Assembly: GCF_965204195.1 (NCBI RefSeq)
Contig: NZ_OZ241975.1
Coordinates: forward strand, 620,001 to 684,000
DNA: 64,000 nt
Direction of reading: 5' to 3'
DNA from: Poriferisodalis sp965204195
Lineage (GTDB): Bacteria; Actinomycetota; Acidimicrobiia; Acidimicrobiales; Poriferisodalaceae
Made by a program: the position numbers and the translations under genes
In this document: piece after piece, positions 33,906 to 41,221 of the stretch
How positions within the stretch are numbered: position 1 is the stretch's first letter
Layout: each line of letters begins with the position of its first letter
The notes under the pieces: model-generated
Told to the model about the DNA's origin: nothing
The model's input: only the letters and a program-made list of their open reading frames with translations
Database searches by the model: none

Positions 33906-35249
33906 TCAGCCCGAGTCGGCCAGGTACGACTCCAGCGAGTCGTCGAGCGCCTCTTCCCACGACGTGTGGTGCACCGGTGCCATCGTGCCGGTCACCGGCG
34001 ACGTGTGGCCATGGTCGCGGTAACCGATGATCGACTGCTTCTTGTGCTTCTTCCAGTCCTTGAACATCTTGTTGATGAGCTGGGTGTTCGGGTCTGGGTA
34101 GTCGGTCTGGTCGAGCAGATCCTGCGTGTAGTCGCCTTGGAAGTCGATGGCCTCGTAGTCGTCGGCGACGGCGTCCTCGGCGGCCTGAAAGTCGTCGATC
34201 CAGCGGGCCTGCTCATCAGCGCTGGGCAGCTCAATGCGACCCAGTATCACGTCACGGGCGTACCAGGCCTGGGCGTCGAACATGTTGAACGTGTACCACT
34301 GGTCCTGCATTCCCAGGTAGAGGACACGGTTCTCGGGCTGGAACACCACGCCCCGGTAGAGCATCGAGCTGGCCAACCGGTTGGCGGTCACCAGGCGCAG
34401 CTCGTCATCCATGAACGGGAAGTGGTGGAGGTAGCCGGTGCACGAGACGATGGCGTCAACATCGGCGCTGGTGCCGTCTTCGAAGTGCACCGTGCGGCCG
34501 TCGACGTGGGTGAGGATCGGCTTCTCGTTGATGCCCTCGGGCCAGTCGAAGCCCATCGGCCCGCTGCGTGACGAGCAGATCACCTCGGCCGCCCCGTACT
34601 TCCACAGCTGCGACGCGATGTCCTCGGCCGAGTAGCTCGACCCGATCACCATCACCACATCGCCCTCGAACTGCACGGCGTCACGGAAGTCATGCGCGTG
34701 TATCAGCGTGCCCCCGAACGTCTCGTAGCCGGGATAGTGCGGCATGTTGGGCGTGGAGAAATGCCCCGTCGACACCACCACCCAATCGAAGTCCTCGCTG
34801 GTGGTGGCGTCGGTGGCGTGATCGTGGGTGGTCACCGTGAAGCCGTCGCCGGAAGCCGAACGGCTCACGCCTCGCACGGCGTGATTGAACCGGATCTTGT
34901 CGCGGATGCCGCTGCGGTCGGCCCGGCCCACGATGTAGTCGTAGAGCACCTCGCGGGGCGGGAACGACGCCACCGGCTTGCCGAAATGCTCCTCGAAGCC
35001 GTAGTCGGCGAACTCCAGGCACTCCTTGGGGCCGTTGGACCACAGGTAGCGGTACATGGAGCCGTGGCAGGGCTCGCCGTGCTCATCGAGGCCCGTGCGC
35101 CATGTGTAGTTCCACAGGCCACCCCAGTCGTCCTGCTTCTCGAAGCAGACAAGTTCGACGCCTGCGGCCTCTGCTGAGCTGTCACTGGCGAACGCATGCA
35201 GCTGCGACAGTCCGCACGGTCCCGCACCGATGATGGCTACCCGAGTCAT
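33906..35249 (-). CDS. tmm: Trimethylamine monooxygenase (flavin-containing monooxygenase)
   Basis: A 447-residue bacterial FMO that uses FAD, NADPH and O2 to turn trimethylamine into trimethylamine N-oxide. FAD motif GAGPCG is at 8-13; WNYTWRTG and WSNGPKECLEFADY follow, and the NADPH site VIGSSYSAED is at about 195. The FMO signature is close to TGHFSTP, and the end TMAPVHHTSWEEALDDSLE matches what I recall of characterised Tmm proteins. ATG 35249 was chosen over 35264 since GGGGGA lies seven bases before it. It is 90 bases downstream of tdm, with a perfect 7-base inverted repeat in between. Confidence 0.93.
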   Translation of the reverse strand: MTRVAIIGAGPCGLSQLHAFASDSSAEAAGVELVCFEKQDDWGGLWNYTWRTGLDEHGEPCHGSMYRYLWSNGPKECLEFADYGFEEHFGKPVASFPPREVLYDYIVGRADRSGIRDKIRFNHAVRGVSRSASGDGFTVTTHDHATDATTSEDFDWVVVSTGHFSTPNMPHYPGYETFGGTLIHAHDFRDAVQFEGDVVMVIGSSYSAEDIASQLWKYGAAEVICSSRSGPMGFDWPEGINEKPILTHVDGRTVHFEDGTSADVDAIVSCTGYLHHFPFMDDELRLVTANRLASSMLYRGVVFQPENRVLYLGMQDQWYTFNMFDAQAWYARDVILGRIELPSADEQARWIDDFQAAEDAVADDYEAIDFQGDYTQDLLDQTDYPDPNTQLINKMFKDWKKHKKQSIIGYRDHGHTSPVTGTMAPVHHTSWEEALDDSLESYLADSG

Positions 35250-35306
35250 GTCGGAATCCCCCATGTGGTTAGACGTTTATGCAACGACAGTAGAACACCG
35301 CTCAGT

Positions 35307-35324
35307 CTTGCACCTGCGTGCAAG
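35307..35324. promoter_or_regulatory. Perfect inverted repeat before tmm, candidate operator
   Basis: CTTGCAC (35307-35313), a four-base CTGC spacer, and GTGCAAG (35318-35324) form an exact palindrome in the 90-base gap between tdm and tmm, about 58 bases ahead of the tmm start. It could be a dimeric regulator site or an RNA hairpin that terminates or stabilises tdm mRNA. Confidence 0.45.
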
Positions 35325-35339
35325 CGTCCGGGACACCGG

Positions 35340-37718
35340 TCAGGCGCGGACTCGGGACTTGTCGGGGTCGTAGAAGGGGTAGCGCACCACCTCGGCGGCG
35401 ATCCGCTTCTCGTGTCCGTCCAGCTTGCCCACCTCGACGGCCGTGCCGATCTCGTTGTAGGGCAGCGTCATGCGGCACAGGGCGATGTTCTTGCGCAGGA
35501 TGGGGGAGATGGTGCCGCTGGTGATCTCGCCGACGTGGTTGCGCCCCACGTACACGCCATCGCCCAGCGCCCCCGGCTCACCCCCGTCGAGCTCCAGCCC
35601 CACCAGACGCCGCTGGGGGTTGTCGCGCCGGTCGAACAGCGCATCGCGCCCGATGAAGTCGTCTTCCTTGGTCTTGAGCGGCACGGTGAAGCCGATCCCC
35701 GCCTCGTAGGGGTCGGTCTGGTCGCAGAACTCGTGGCCGGCGAACACCAGCCCGGCCTCGATGCGCAGCATGTCGAGCGCACTCAGGCCCATGGGCACGA
35801 GCCCGTGGGGTGTACCCGCCTCGAAGATGGCGTCCCACACCGCCGGGGCGTCGGAGGGGTGGCAGAACACCTCGAAGCCGAGCTCGCCGGTGTAGCCGGT
35901 GCGTGAGACCACGATCGGGATGCCGTCGTAGTCGCCGATGCGGGCGATCGAGAAGCGGAACCAGCCCAGCTCGGACACCGTCTGCTGGTCGGGGCGGGTC
36001 CAGATGATCTCGTCGAGAATGCGGCGGCTTTTGGGCCCTTGCACTTGCAGGTTGTGCAGCTGCTCGGTGGAGTTGCGTACCCACACGTTCAAGCCGAGCC
36101 GCTCGGCCTGCTCGCGCAGCCACACCCCGCTGTAGCCGAGCTGGCCGCCGATCCAGCGGAAGTTCTCGCGCCCGATCCGGAAGACCGTGCCGTCGTCGAT
36201 CATGCCGCCGGTGGGGTGGCACATGGCGGTGTACACAACTTGCCCGTCAGCCAGCTTGCGGACGTTGCGAGTGACGCAGGTCTGCATCAGCAGCTCGGCG
36301 TCTGGCCCGGTGACCTCGTACTTGCGCAGCGGCGACAGGTCGATGGCGGCTGCTGCCTGTCGGCACGCCCAGTACTCCTCGACAGCGCCGTGTGCCGTGA
36401 AGTGGTCGGCCAGCCAGTACCCGCAGTACTCGCTGAAGCTGCGCGTCAGCGCAGCGGTGCGGGAGTGGAATCCGGTCTCTTTGGTGAGCTGGGCTTCGGA
36501 GTCCGCGGTCATTCTGATGGCCGTCGCTTTCTTGAACATGTTCGCTGCGGGATACACCCGCACCGCGATGTCGGTGGGGTTCCAGCCGTTGGCAGCGTCG
36601 ACATCGCACGGGCACGCAGTGCTGACGCACACCAGGTCTTCCAGCGCCCGCAACAGCACGTAGTCGCCGGGGCGTGACCACGGCTCGTCGAGGTAGATCT
36701 GATTCGCGTCGTCCACTTGGGTGTTGTAGAAGAAGTTGATCGCCTCCCAGCCCCGCCGTGCAGCGACGCCGTAGGGCTCGAGCTCACCGTTGATGTTGTC
36801 GGTGCAGTTGATGTGGCCGGGGTAGCCCATCTCCTCGTAGTAGCGGGCGTTGCAGGCGGTGTTGAAGGTGTCGTGGCGGCCCACCGTGTCCTGCACCACC
36901 TCCACGAGCGGCTGCATCTTGGCGTTGAAGAACTTGGAGTACAGGCCCGGCATCGGGTAGCTCGCGCCCATGAGCGACCGGGTGATGGTGGCGTCGAGGC
37001 AGAGATCGGTGCCCGCTTCGAGATCTGCCACTGCGAAGCACTGGAAGTCGGAGCACTGCCGGCCCTCCATGTCCACCACCTGGAACCAGTCGCCCTTCGA
37101 CACCTGGTAGGCGCGTGCCGTGCTGGCCAGCACGATGAAGTCCTGGCTGGGGTCGGCCAGCGGCGTCGGCAGCAGTGGCTCGGCACCCTCGCCGGCGGGG
37201 TCGCGGCGGTGGACATAGGCGATGAGATCGGTGGGCGGAGCACCCTCGTGCGCCGACATCGGGCCGCCGGGCGCCGCGACCACGCAGGCGACATCGTCGA
37301 GCGCGGTCACCCGTGCCGTGACATTCGCCGGCGTGGCGCCGTCGAGCAGCCTCAGCGGTGTCGCCGCCTGCACGGCGGGCATGTCGACGCCGACACGCTC
37401 GAGACCGGTCCGTACGCGGCGGGCATCAGTCAGCGGCGCCGAGAGGATGCCGACAGCCGCCGGATCGGTTGGGACGGAGGCCGTGGCGTTGCCGTTGGTT
37501 ACCTCGAGCAGGGCTGGATCTGACTGCCCGCCGGCATTGAAGGCGACCAGCTCGCATGGCTGGCAGCCCTCGGGATCGACGATCTCCAATTCATCGCCGG
37601 CTGCGAGCGCGAGCACCGTTGCTCCGCCGCCCGTCACGCGGTAGCGCTCCACCCCGGTGCCGAGCAGCATCAAGCCGGGCACCAGCCCCGGGGCCTCGGC
37701 CGTCACCAGCAGCGTCAT
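35340..37718 (-). CDS. tdm: Trimethylamine N-oxide demethylase (DUF1989-GcvT fusion)
   Basis: A 792-residue protein from ATG 37718. It carries a DUF1989-like domain (about 190-395, with VVDMEGRQCSDFQCFAV at 214-230 and the Cys pair in STACPCDVDAANGWNPTDI at about 366-384), followed from about 415 by a GcvT-type tetrahydrofolate-binding domain (GYTGELGFEVF, PMGLSALDMLRIEAGL). This fusion is that of Tdm, a zinc enzyme that splits TMAO into dimethylamine and formaldehyde and passes formaldehyde to THF. Residues 46-61 (IVDPEGCQPCELVAFN) look like a second, degenerate copy of the DUF1989 strand. The adjacent tmm gene supports the call. Confidence 0.87.
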   Translation of the reverse strand: MTLLVTAEAPGLVPGLMLLGTGVERYRVTGGGATVLALAAGDELEIVDPEGCQPCELVAFNAGGQSDPALLEVTNGNATASVPTDPAAVGILSAPLTDARRVRTGLERVGVDMPAVQAATPLRLLDGATPANVTARVTALDDVACVVAAPGGPMSAHEGAPPTDLIAYVHRRDPAGEGAEPLLPTPLADPSQDFIVLASTARAYQVSKGDWFQVVDMEGRQCSDFQCFAVADLEAGTDLCLDATITRSLMGASYPMPGLYSKFFNAKMQPLVEVVQDTVGRHDTFNTACNARYYEEMGYPGHINCTDNINGELEPYGVAARRGWEAINFFYNTQVDDANQIYLDEPWSRPGDYVLLRALEDLVCVSTACPCDVDAANGWNPTDIAVRVYPAANMFKKATAIRMTADSEAQLTKETGFHSRTAALTRSFSEYCGYWLADHFTAHGAVEEYWACRQAAAAIDLSPLRKYEVTGPDAELLMQTCVTRNVRKLADGQVVYTAMCHPTGGMIDDGTVFRIGRENFRWIGGQLGYSGVWLREQAERLGLNVWVRNSTEQLHNLQVQGPKSRRILDEIIWTRPDQQTVSELGWFRFSIARIGDYDGIPIVVSRTGYTGELGFEVFCHPSDAPAVWDAIFEAGTPHGLVPMGLSALDMLRIEAGLVFAGHEFCDQTDPYEAGIGFTVPLKTKEDDFIGRDALFDRRDNPQRRLVGLELDGGEPGALGDGVYVGRNHVGEITSGTISPILRKNIALCRMTLPYNEIGTAVEVGKLDGHEKRIAAEVVRYPFYDPDKSRVRA

Positions 37719-37746
37719 TGCTGTCGCCCGAGGTCCAGAGGCAGCG

Positions 37747-38172
37747 TCATCGGCGCCGGCCGAGCGGACCGGAGAAGAACCAGCGCGGGGGCTCGTCGGG
37801 ACCGCGGCCTTCACCGGCTGCAACGCCGGCGAACATGTTCCACCCGAGCAGGAGGACGGCCACCGCGCACGCGATGAAGGCGATCTGCGGACCCAAGCCC
37901 GCATCGGGAGTGCCGGTGCCTGACGGGCTGAAGAGCTCGCGCACCGCGATCGCGCCAGCAAATCCGGCACCGATCCATGCGGGACGCCAGCGGATCTGAA
38001 TCAGCACCACTGTCAGGATGCAGATGACGAGCAGGATCCGCCCGACACCGGTGCTGATGCCGGTCACCGTCTGGGTGCCGCTCAGCCCGGCGTTCACGTT
38101 CCACGGCAGAAACATCGCCGCGCCGGCCACCACCACGCACGCTTGGGCGATCCACTTGCGAGTGGCGCTCAT
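37747..38172 (-). CDS. Small polytopic membrane protein of unknown function
   Basis: A 141-residue protein with four predicted membrane helices (about 8-26, 44-62, 68-82 and 92-112) and a charged cytoplasmic tail (RGPDEPPRWF). No family is recognised. Twenty-eight bases separate it from tdm downstream on the same strand, so it may be the first gene of the tdm-tmm transcript; upstream lie the strong hairpin at 38314-38351 and a dispersed repeat. A transport or sensing role for amines is possible but unsupported. Confidence 0.65.
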   Translation of the reverse strand: MSATRKWIAQACVVVAGAAMFLPWNVNAGLSGTQTVTGISTGVGRILLVICILTVVLIQIRWRPAWIGAGFAGAIAVRELFSPSGTGTPDAGLGPQIAFIACAVAVLLLGWNMFAGVAAGEGRGPDEPPRWFFSGPLGRRR

Positions 38173-38224
38173 AACCTCAACCTAGGTCGTGAGCGCACTG
38201 TGGAACGTCCGCGTTGCGTCACCT

Positions 38225-38280
38225 GTTATTTCCCGCTCTTGTTCGCTTCGCTCACGGGCCGCTCGGGCCACGGCTTCGCC
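38225..38280. repeat. Dispersed 56-base repeat, intergenic copy
   Basis: GTTATTTCCCGCTCTTG and the following bases through CGGCTTCGCC match 60166-60221 at 55 of 56 positions, with one T/G change. The short motif GGCTCAGCCTC follows shortly after each (38285 and 60271). This copy sits between the amt/micro-protein unit and the membrane protein gene before tdm. Confidence 0.85.
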
Positions 38281-38313
38281 ATTCGGCTCAGCCTCCGGGC
38301 CTTCAACGCGCCA

Positions 38314-38351
38314 GCAGACGCCGCGTCGCCAGTGGGCGGCGCGGCGTCTGC
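38314..38351 (-). terminator. Strong hairpin terminator after the amt/micro-protein unit
   Basis: Arms 38314-38330 and 38335-38351 pair over 17 bases with only one non-Watson-Crick pair, closing on a four-base AGTG loop. It begins 33 bases after the last small gene. No T-run follows, so it may act as a high-GC terminator or mRNA 3'-end stabiliser. Confidence 0.65.
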
Positions 38352-38383
38352 CGCGTTGGTTGTGATGCGTCTGCCGACTGCTG

Positions 38384-38512
38384 TCAGCCGACGACCTGGA
38401 TAGCAATGATCGTAAAGACGATGCAGGCGATGGTGAAAACCACCACTCCCATCTCGACGGCCTTGTTGTGACCGTGCAGACCTTGGAATTCGATCTGCTT
38501 GCGTCGAGCCAT
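38384..38512 (-). CDS. 42-residue single-span membrane micro-protein
   Basis: It begins MARRKQIEFQGLHGHNKAVE, a basic amphipathic stretch, then one hydrophobic helix (about 22-42) that reaches the C-terminus. The ribosome site TAGGAGGACTGAC just before ATG 38512 is nearly ideal and resembles that of the previous small gene, which is strong evidence for translation despite the size. It is the last gene of the amt unit, ahead of the hairpin. No family is recognised. Small single-span proteins often modulate a transporter; that is inference. Confidence 0.65.
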   Translation of the reverse strand: MARRKQIEFQGLHGHNKAVEMGVVVFTIACIVFTIIAIQVVG

Positions 38513-38522
38513 GTCAGTCCTC

Positions 38523-38738
38523 CTAGCTGTACTTGTCAGCGAGACGGTCAGCCGCATGGTTCAGCAGCTTGTCCTCACGCACGGTCACGAGCAGTGCTGC
38601 AACCACCGAGACGGCAATCCCGATGATGGCGAGAACATACGAGCCCGTATTGCCACCGGGACCCCACGTGAAGTACCCGGTCGTGCCGTCGGCTGCCTCG
38701 ATAGCGGCTTCCCAACTGTCGTACGGGAAGGTGTTCAT
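38523..38738 (-). CDS. 71-residue single-span membrane protein
   Basis: A 71-residue protein: an N-terminal segment rich in aromatic and acidic residues (MNTFPYDSWEAAIEAADG, then GYFTWGPGG) that should face outside, one helix (SYVLAIIGIAVSVVAALLV, about 33-51), and a charged cytoplasmic tail. A textbook AAGGAGGACTG ribosome site precedes ATG 38738. It lies between two other micro-proteins behind amt; all four genes are spaced by 5 to 27 bases. Function is unknown. Confidence 0.7.
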   Translation of the reverse strand: MNTFPYDSWEAAIEAADGTTGYFTWGPGGNTGSYVLAIIGIAVSVVAALLVTVREDKLLNHAADRLADKYS

Positions 38739-38764
38739 TCAGTCCTCCTTAGTCCTGAACGATG

Positions 38765-38896
38765 TCAGTGATCGTGTCGGTTCTGTCCTGGTGCCTCTTG
38801 CTGCGCTCGCTTCTGCTTGCCCCAGTACCCGGCAGCCGCAACCAGCAGGTACATGACGGCGATCGCAAGAATGAACTGCAACCACGAGGCGGACAC
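38765..38896 (-). CDS. 43-residue single-span membrane micro-protein
   Basis: Started at GTG 38896, five bases after the amt stop. It has one helix (about 4-24, WLQFILAIAVMYLLVAAAGY) followed by a basic tail (GKQKRAQQEAPGQNRHDH). Support comes from the hydrophobic pattern, the positive-inside tail and the tight spacing to amt; there is no ideal ribosome site, so coupling to amt translation is likely. No known family is recognised. Confidence 0.58.
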   Translation of the reverse strand: MSASWLQFILAIAVMYLLVAAAGYWGKQKRAQQEAPGQNRHDH

Positions 38897-38901
38897 CCGA
38901 C

Positions 38902-40287
38902 TTAGCGGTTGGCGGCGAGGTCGGCCCGCAGCGTTTCGTCTGCGTCCCCCTCGGTCCCGTCAGCGTGGACAATCGGCTCAGCGGCTCGACCGAACTCCGG
39001 ATAGAAGTCCGTCTCGAATTCGGCCATGTCGAGACCTTCGACCTCCACCTCGGGTGGCACCCGAAGCAAGTTCAGCTTCTTCAGGACCCACGAGGCCACG
39101 TAACCGGTGACGAACGACAATGCGAAAATCGCCGCAGCGCCCACGAGCTGGCCCAGGAAGGTGGTAGTCACTCCGTTGGGCCCTGTCGGGTAGCCCCCGG
39201 CGAAGATGCCGACGGCCATGACACCCCAGAAACCCATGACACCGTGCACTGACACCGCGCCGACTGCGTCGTCGATGCGGGCCTTCTGCTCGATCCAGTT
39301 GCCCACGGTGTAGGCAAGACCGGCCGAGAAGAACGCCAGGATCAGCACGAGGTTCGGGCTGTAGATGTCGGCGCCTGCTGAGACAGCCACCACGCCGGCC
39401 AGACCACCGGAGATGGTCCAGAACGGATCGCCCTTGGCGAAGATGTAGCCGCCGGCGAAACCGCCTGCGAAGCCCATCGTGATGGTGTAGGTGATCGCCG
39501 ACAGCGTGGCCGGGTTCAAATAGATGTTCGCCCAACCCAGAGTGGTGTCGGCCGTGATCGCCAAGCACGCCGCGTAGAACCCGTAGAACGCCGTGAAGAT
39601 GATCATCAGCCCCATCAGCGTCAGATGGAGGTTGTGGGGCTTGAACACCCGCGTCCCGCCATTCGCGTCGTAGCGGCCGATTCTCGGCCCAAGGTTGAAG
39701 AGCACCCCGAGGGCGAAGATGCCGGCCACGCCGTGGACCACGCCCGAAGCGGCGAAGTCGTGGTAGCCGAAGTGGGTGACCAGCCAGCCGCCGTAGCTCC
39801 AGCCCCAGGCGGCCGCGACCACCCAGACGATGCCGCCCATGAGGGCGGTGAGCCAGAGGTAGGCCGAGATCCGGATTCGCTCGAGTACGGCACCGGACAT
39901 GATCGAACCGGTCGTCCACGAGAACAGCACGAAGGCCGCCCAGAAGACGCCCGTGATGTTGTCGCCGAGGTTCGGTCCTGCGGTGCCGTCCCATGGCAAG
40001 CCGTACTGGTCGCCGCAGTAGTAGGCATCGACACCGGCATTGCCGTTGCCGGTGGTATCACCCGTGAACTTGATGCCTTCCTGGAAGCAGAAGTACACAT
40101 ACCAACCGACGTAATAGAACGTCGGTGTCACGACGGCGATCGTCATGATGTTCTTCATGGCCGTCGACATGACGTTCTTGCGACGGCTGACGCCGGCTTC
40201 ATACGTCATGAAGCCGACGTGCAATAGCCACATGATCGCGACCGTGAAGAAGTAGTAAGCCTCCGTGAACACAACAGAGGTATCCAT
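38902..40287 (-). CDS. Divergent ammonium/amine transporter, Amt family
   Basis: A 461-residue protein with about 11 membrane helices. The pore pair is present: His185 in HDFAASGVVHGVAG and His348 in SVHGVMGFWG, and Asp177 matches the conserved Amt Asp. SIMSGAVLERI is also conserved. The canonical GG before VVH is replaced by AAS, and two Cys (67 and 91) flank an extra periplasmic loop rich in Gly/Asn (about 78-112), so it is not a standard AmtB. ATG 40287 follows GGGGGGAGG. No glnK accompanies it; instead three single-span micro-proteins follow. Location inside the tmm/tdm/gmaS locus suggests methylamine or ammonium transport; the substrate is inference. Confidence 0.82.
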   Translation of the reverse strand: MDTSVVFTEAYYFFTVAIMWLLHVGFMTYEAGVSRRKNVMSTAMKNIMTIAVVTPTFYYVGWYVYFCFQEGIKFTGDTTGNGNAGVDAYYCGDQYGLPWDGTAGPNLGDNITGVFWAAFVLFSWTTGSIMSGAVLERIRISAYLWLTALMGGIVWVVAAAWGWSYGGWLVTHFGYHDFAASGVVHGVAGIFALGVLFNLGPRIGRYDANGGTRVFKPHNLHLTLMGLMIIFTAFYGFYAACLAITADTTLGWANIYLNPATLSAITYTITMGFAGGFAGGYIFAKGDPFWTISGGLAGVVAVSAGADIYSPNLVLILAFFSAGLAYTVGNWIEQKARIDDAVGAVSVHGVMGFWGVMAVGIFAGGYPTGPNGVTTTFLGQLVGAAAIFALSFVTGYVASWVLKKLNLLRVPPEVEVEGLDMAEFETDFYPEFGRAAEPIVHADGTEGDADETLRADLAANR

Positions 40288-40543
40288 CGCGCCTCCCCCC
40301 ATTTTCGGTTTGCGCTGAGTCCCCAACAACCCGGGCGCCAGACCAATTGGGGGAAACCGTAACAGGTTCGCAATGTTCGCCTTGACATCACCCGCGCCAT
40401 GGGTGGAATTTGAACGTCGTGGGCGGTTTTTGGCAGAGCCCGCTCGTGCGGCGCGCGCGATCAACGCCCGAGCGGTTGGTCAGCGCCCGTACTGCAGAGG
40501 TGCAAATGCCGCTGACGTCGTGTGTTCAGCCCGGCTGTTCTGA
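40288..40543. other. 256-base intergenic region upstream of amt
   Basis: No open frame here looks coding. It must hold the amt promoter (minus strand) and the 3' end of the preceding small gene. A GTAAC-n6-GCAAT arrangement (about 40359-40374) faintly resembles a GlnR site, and an AT-richer patch occurs near 40330-40420, but neither is convincing. Confidence 0.4.
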
Positions 40544-40957
40544 TCAGCCGTCGCCGGCGGCGCCGACCTGCACTTCGCGGATCTCCCCGGTGCCGGCGTG
40601 CACCCAGATCGCTGCGTGGTGGAGGAAGTCCTCGGACCCGCCGTCGGGGTCTGGGACCGTGAAGACCACAACCCAATAGGGCGTCGGGGGGAAGCCCTGG
40701 CGGAGCACTTTGGTCTCGGTACGTTCGGGCGCGAAGCCGTCGGGATGGTCGTCGAGTTCGGCGCGGGCTATGGCGATGGCCTCGCGCTCCTCGAGGTCGA
40801 CGCCGGAGCAGCTTCCCGGGGCGAAGATGAGCAGGATTGCCAGGATCACGCCGACGGTGATCAGCAGCAGTGGCCGACCAGGCATCGCGTTCAGGCGGCC
40901 GATCAGGCCCTTCGATCCGTCGGGCGGCTCGGGGGGGATCAACCCGTCATCAGGCAT
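40544..40957 (-). CDS. Membrane-anchored small extracytoplasmic protein, unknown function
   Basis: A 137-residue protein from ATG 40957: a short Pro-rich cytoplasmic start, one helix (about 29-47, PLLLITVGVILAILLIFAP), then an outer domain with a PepSY-like layout (EEREAIAIARAELDDH, later YWVVVFTVPDP and HAGTGEIREVQV). It may bind or inhibit an extracytoplasmic partner, but this is a fold impression only. It is the third of three minus-strand genes behind the cupin regulator, spaced by 4 and 32 bases. Confidence 0.6.
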   Translation of the reverse strand: MPDDGLIPPEPPDGSKGLIGRLNAMPGRPLLLITVGVILAILLIFAPGSCSGVDLEEREAIAIARAELDDHPDGFAPERTETKVLRQGFPPTPYWVVVFTVPDPDGGSEDFLHHAAIWVHAGTGEIREVQVGAAGDG

Positions 40958-40989
40958 CGTGATGTCCTCTGGCTTTTCGGCTGGTGGGA

Positions 40990-41217
40990 TCAGTCGTCTC
41001 GGGGCGGGCGCGGCACGAGACGCAGGATGACGTAGCCCACCACATGGGTGATGGCCACGAAGGACACCCACCACAGCATGACGGTCTGGCGGTAGCCGCG
41101 TTCGCGGCATTCCCAGTAGGTGAGGCCGACCGCTGCGGCCAGCAGGATCCACAGCAGGAGGCTGCGGCGCGCGAAGCCAGTGTCGCTGATCCAGTCGGCG
41201 ACGAACATCAAGCCCAT
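40990..41217 (-). CDS. 75-residue two-span membrane protein
   Basis: A small protein with two predicted helices (about 19-34 and 45-68) separated by a charged loop (ECRERGYRQT) and ending RLVPRPPRDD. ATG 41217 follows GGGAGGGTGAGGC, a good ribosome site, and lies four bases after the stop of the cupin regulator gene, so the two are probably co-translated. Function is unknown; no family is recognised. Confidence 0.6.
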   Translation of the reverse strand: MGLMFVADWISDTGFARRSLLLWILLAAAVGLTYWECRERGYRQTVMLWWVSFVAITHVVGYVILRLVPRPPRDD

Positions 41218-41221
41218 TGCC

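Noticed and set aside
40359..40374. GTAAC-n6-GCAAT resembling a GlnR nitrogen-regulator site ahead of amt
   Set aside because: Only one imperfect half-site pair; spacing and the second pair do not match the known consensus, and chance is likely.
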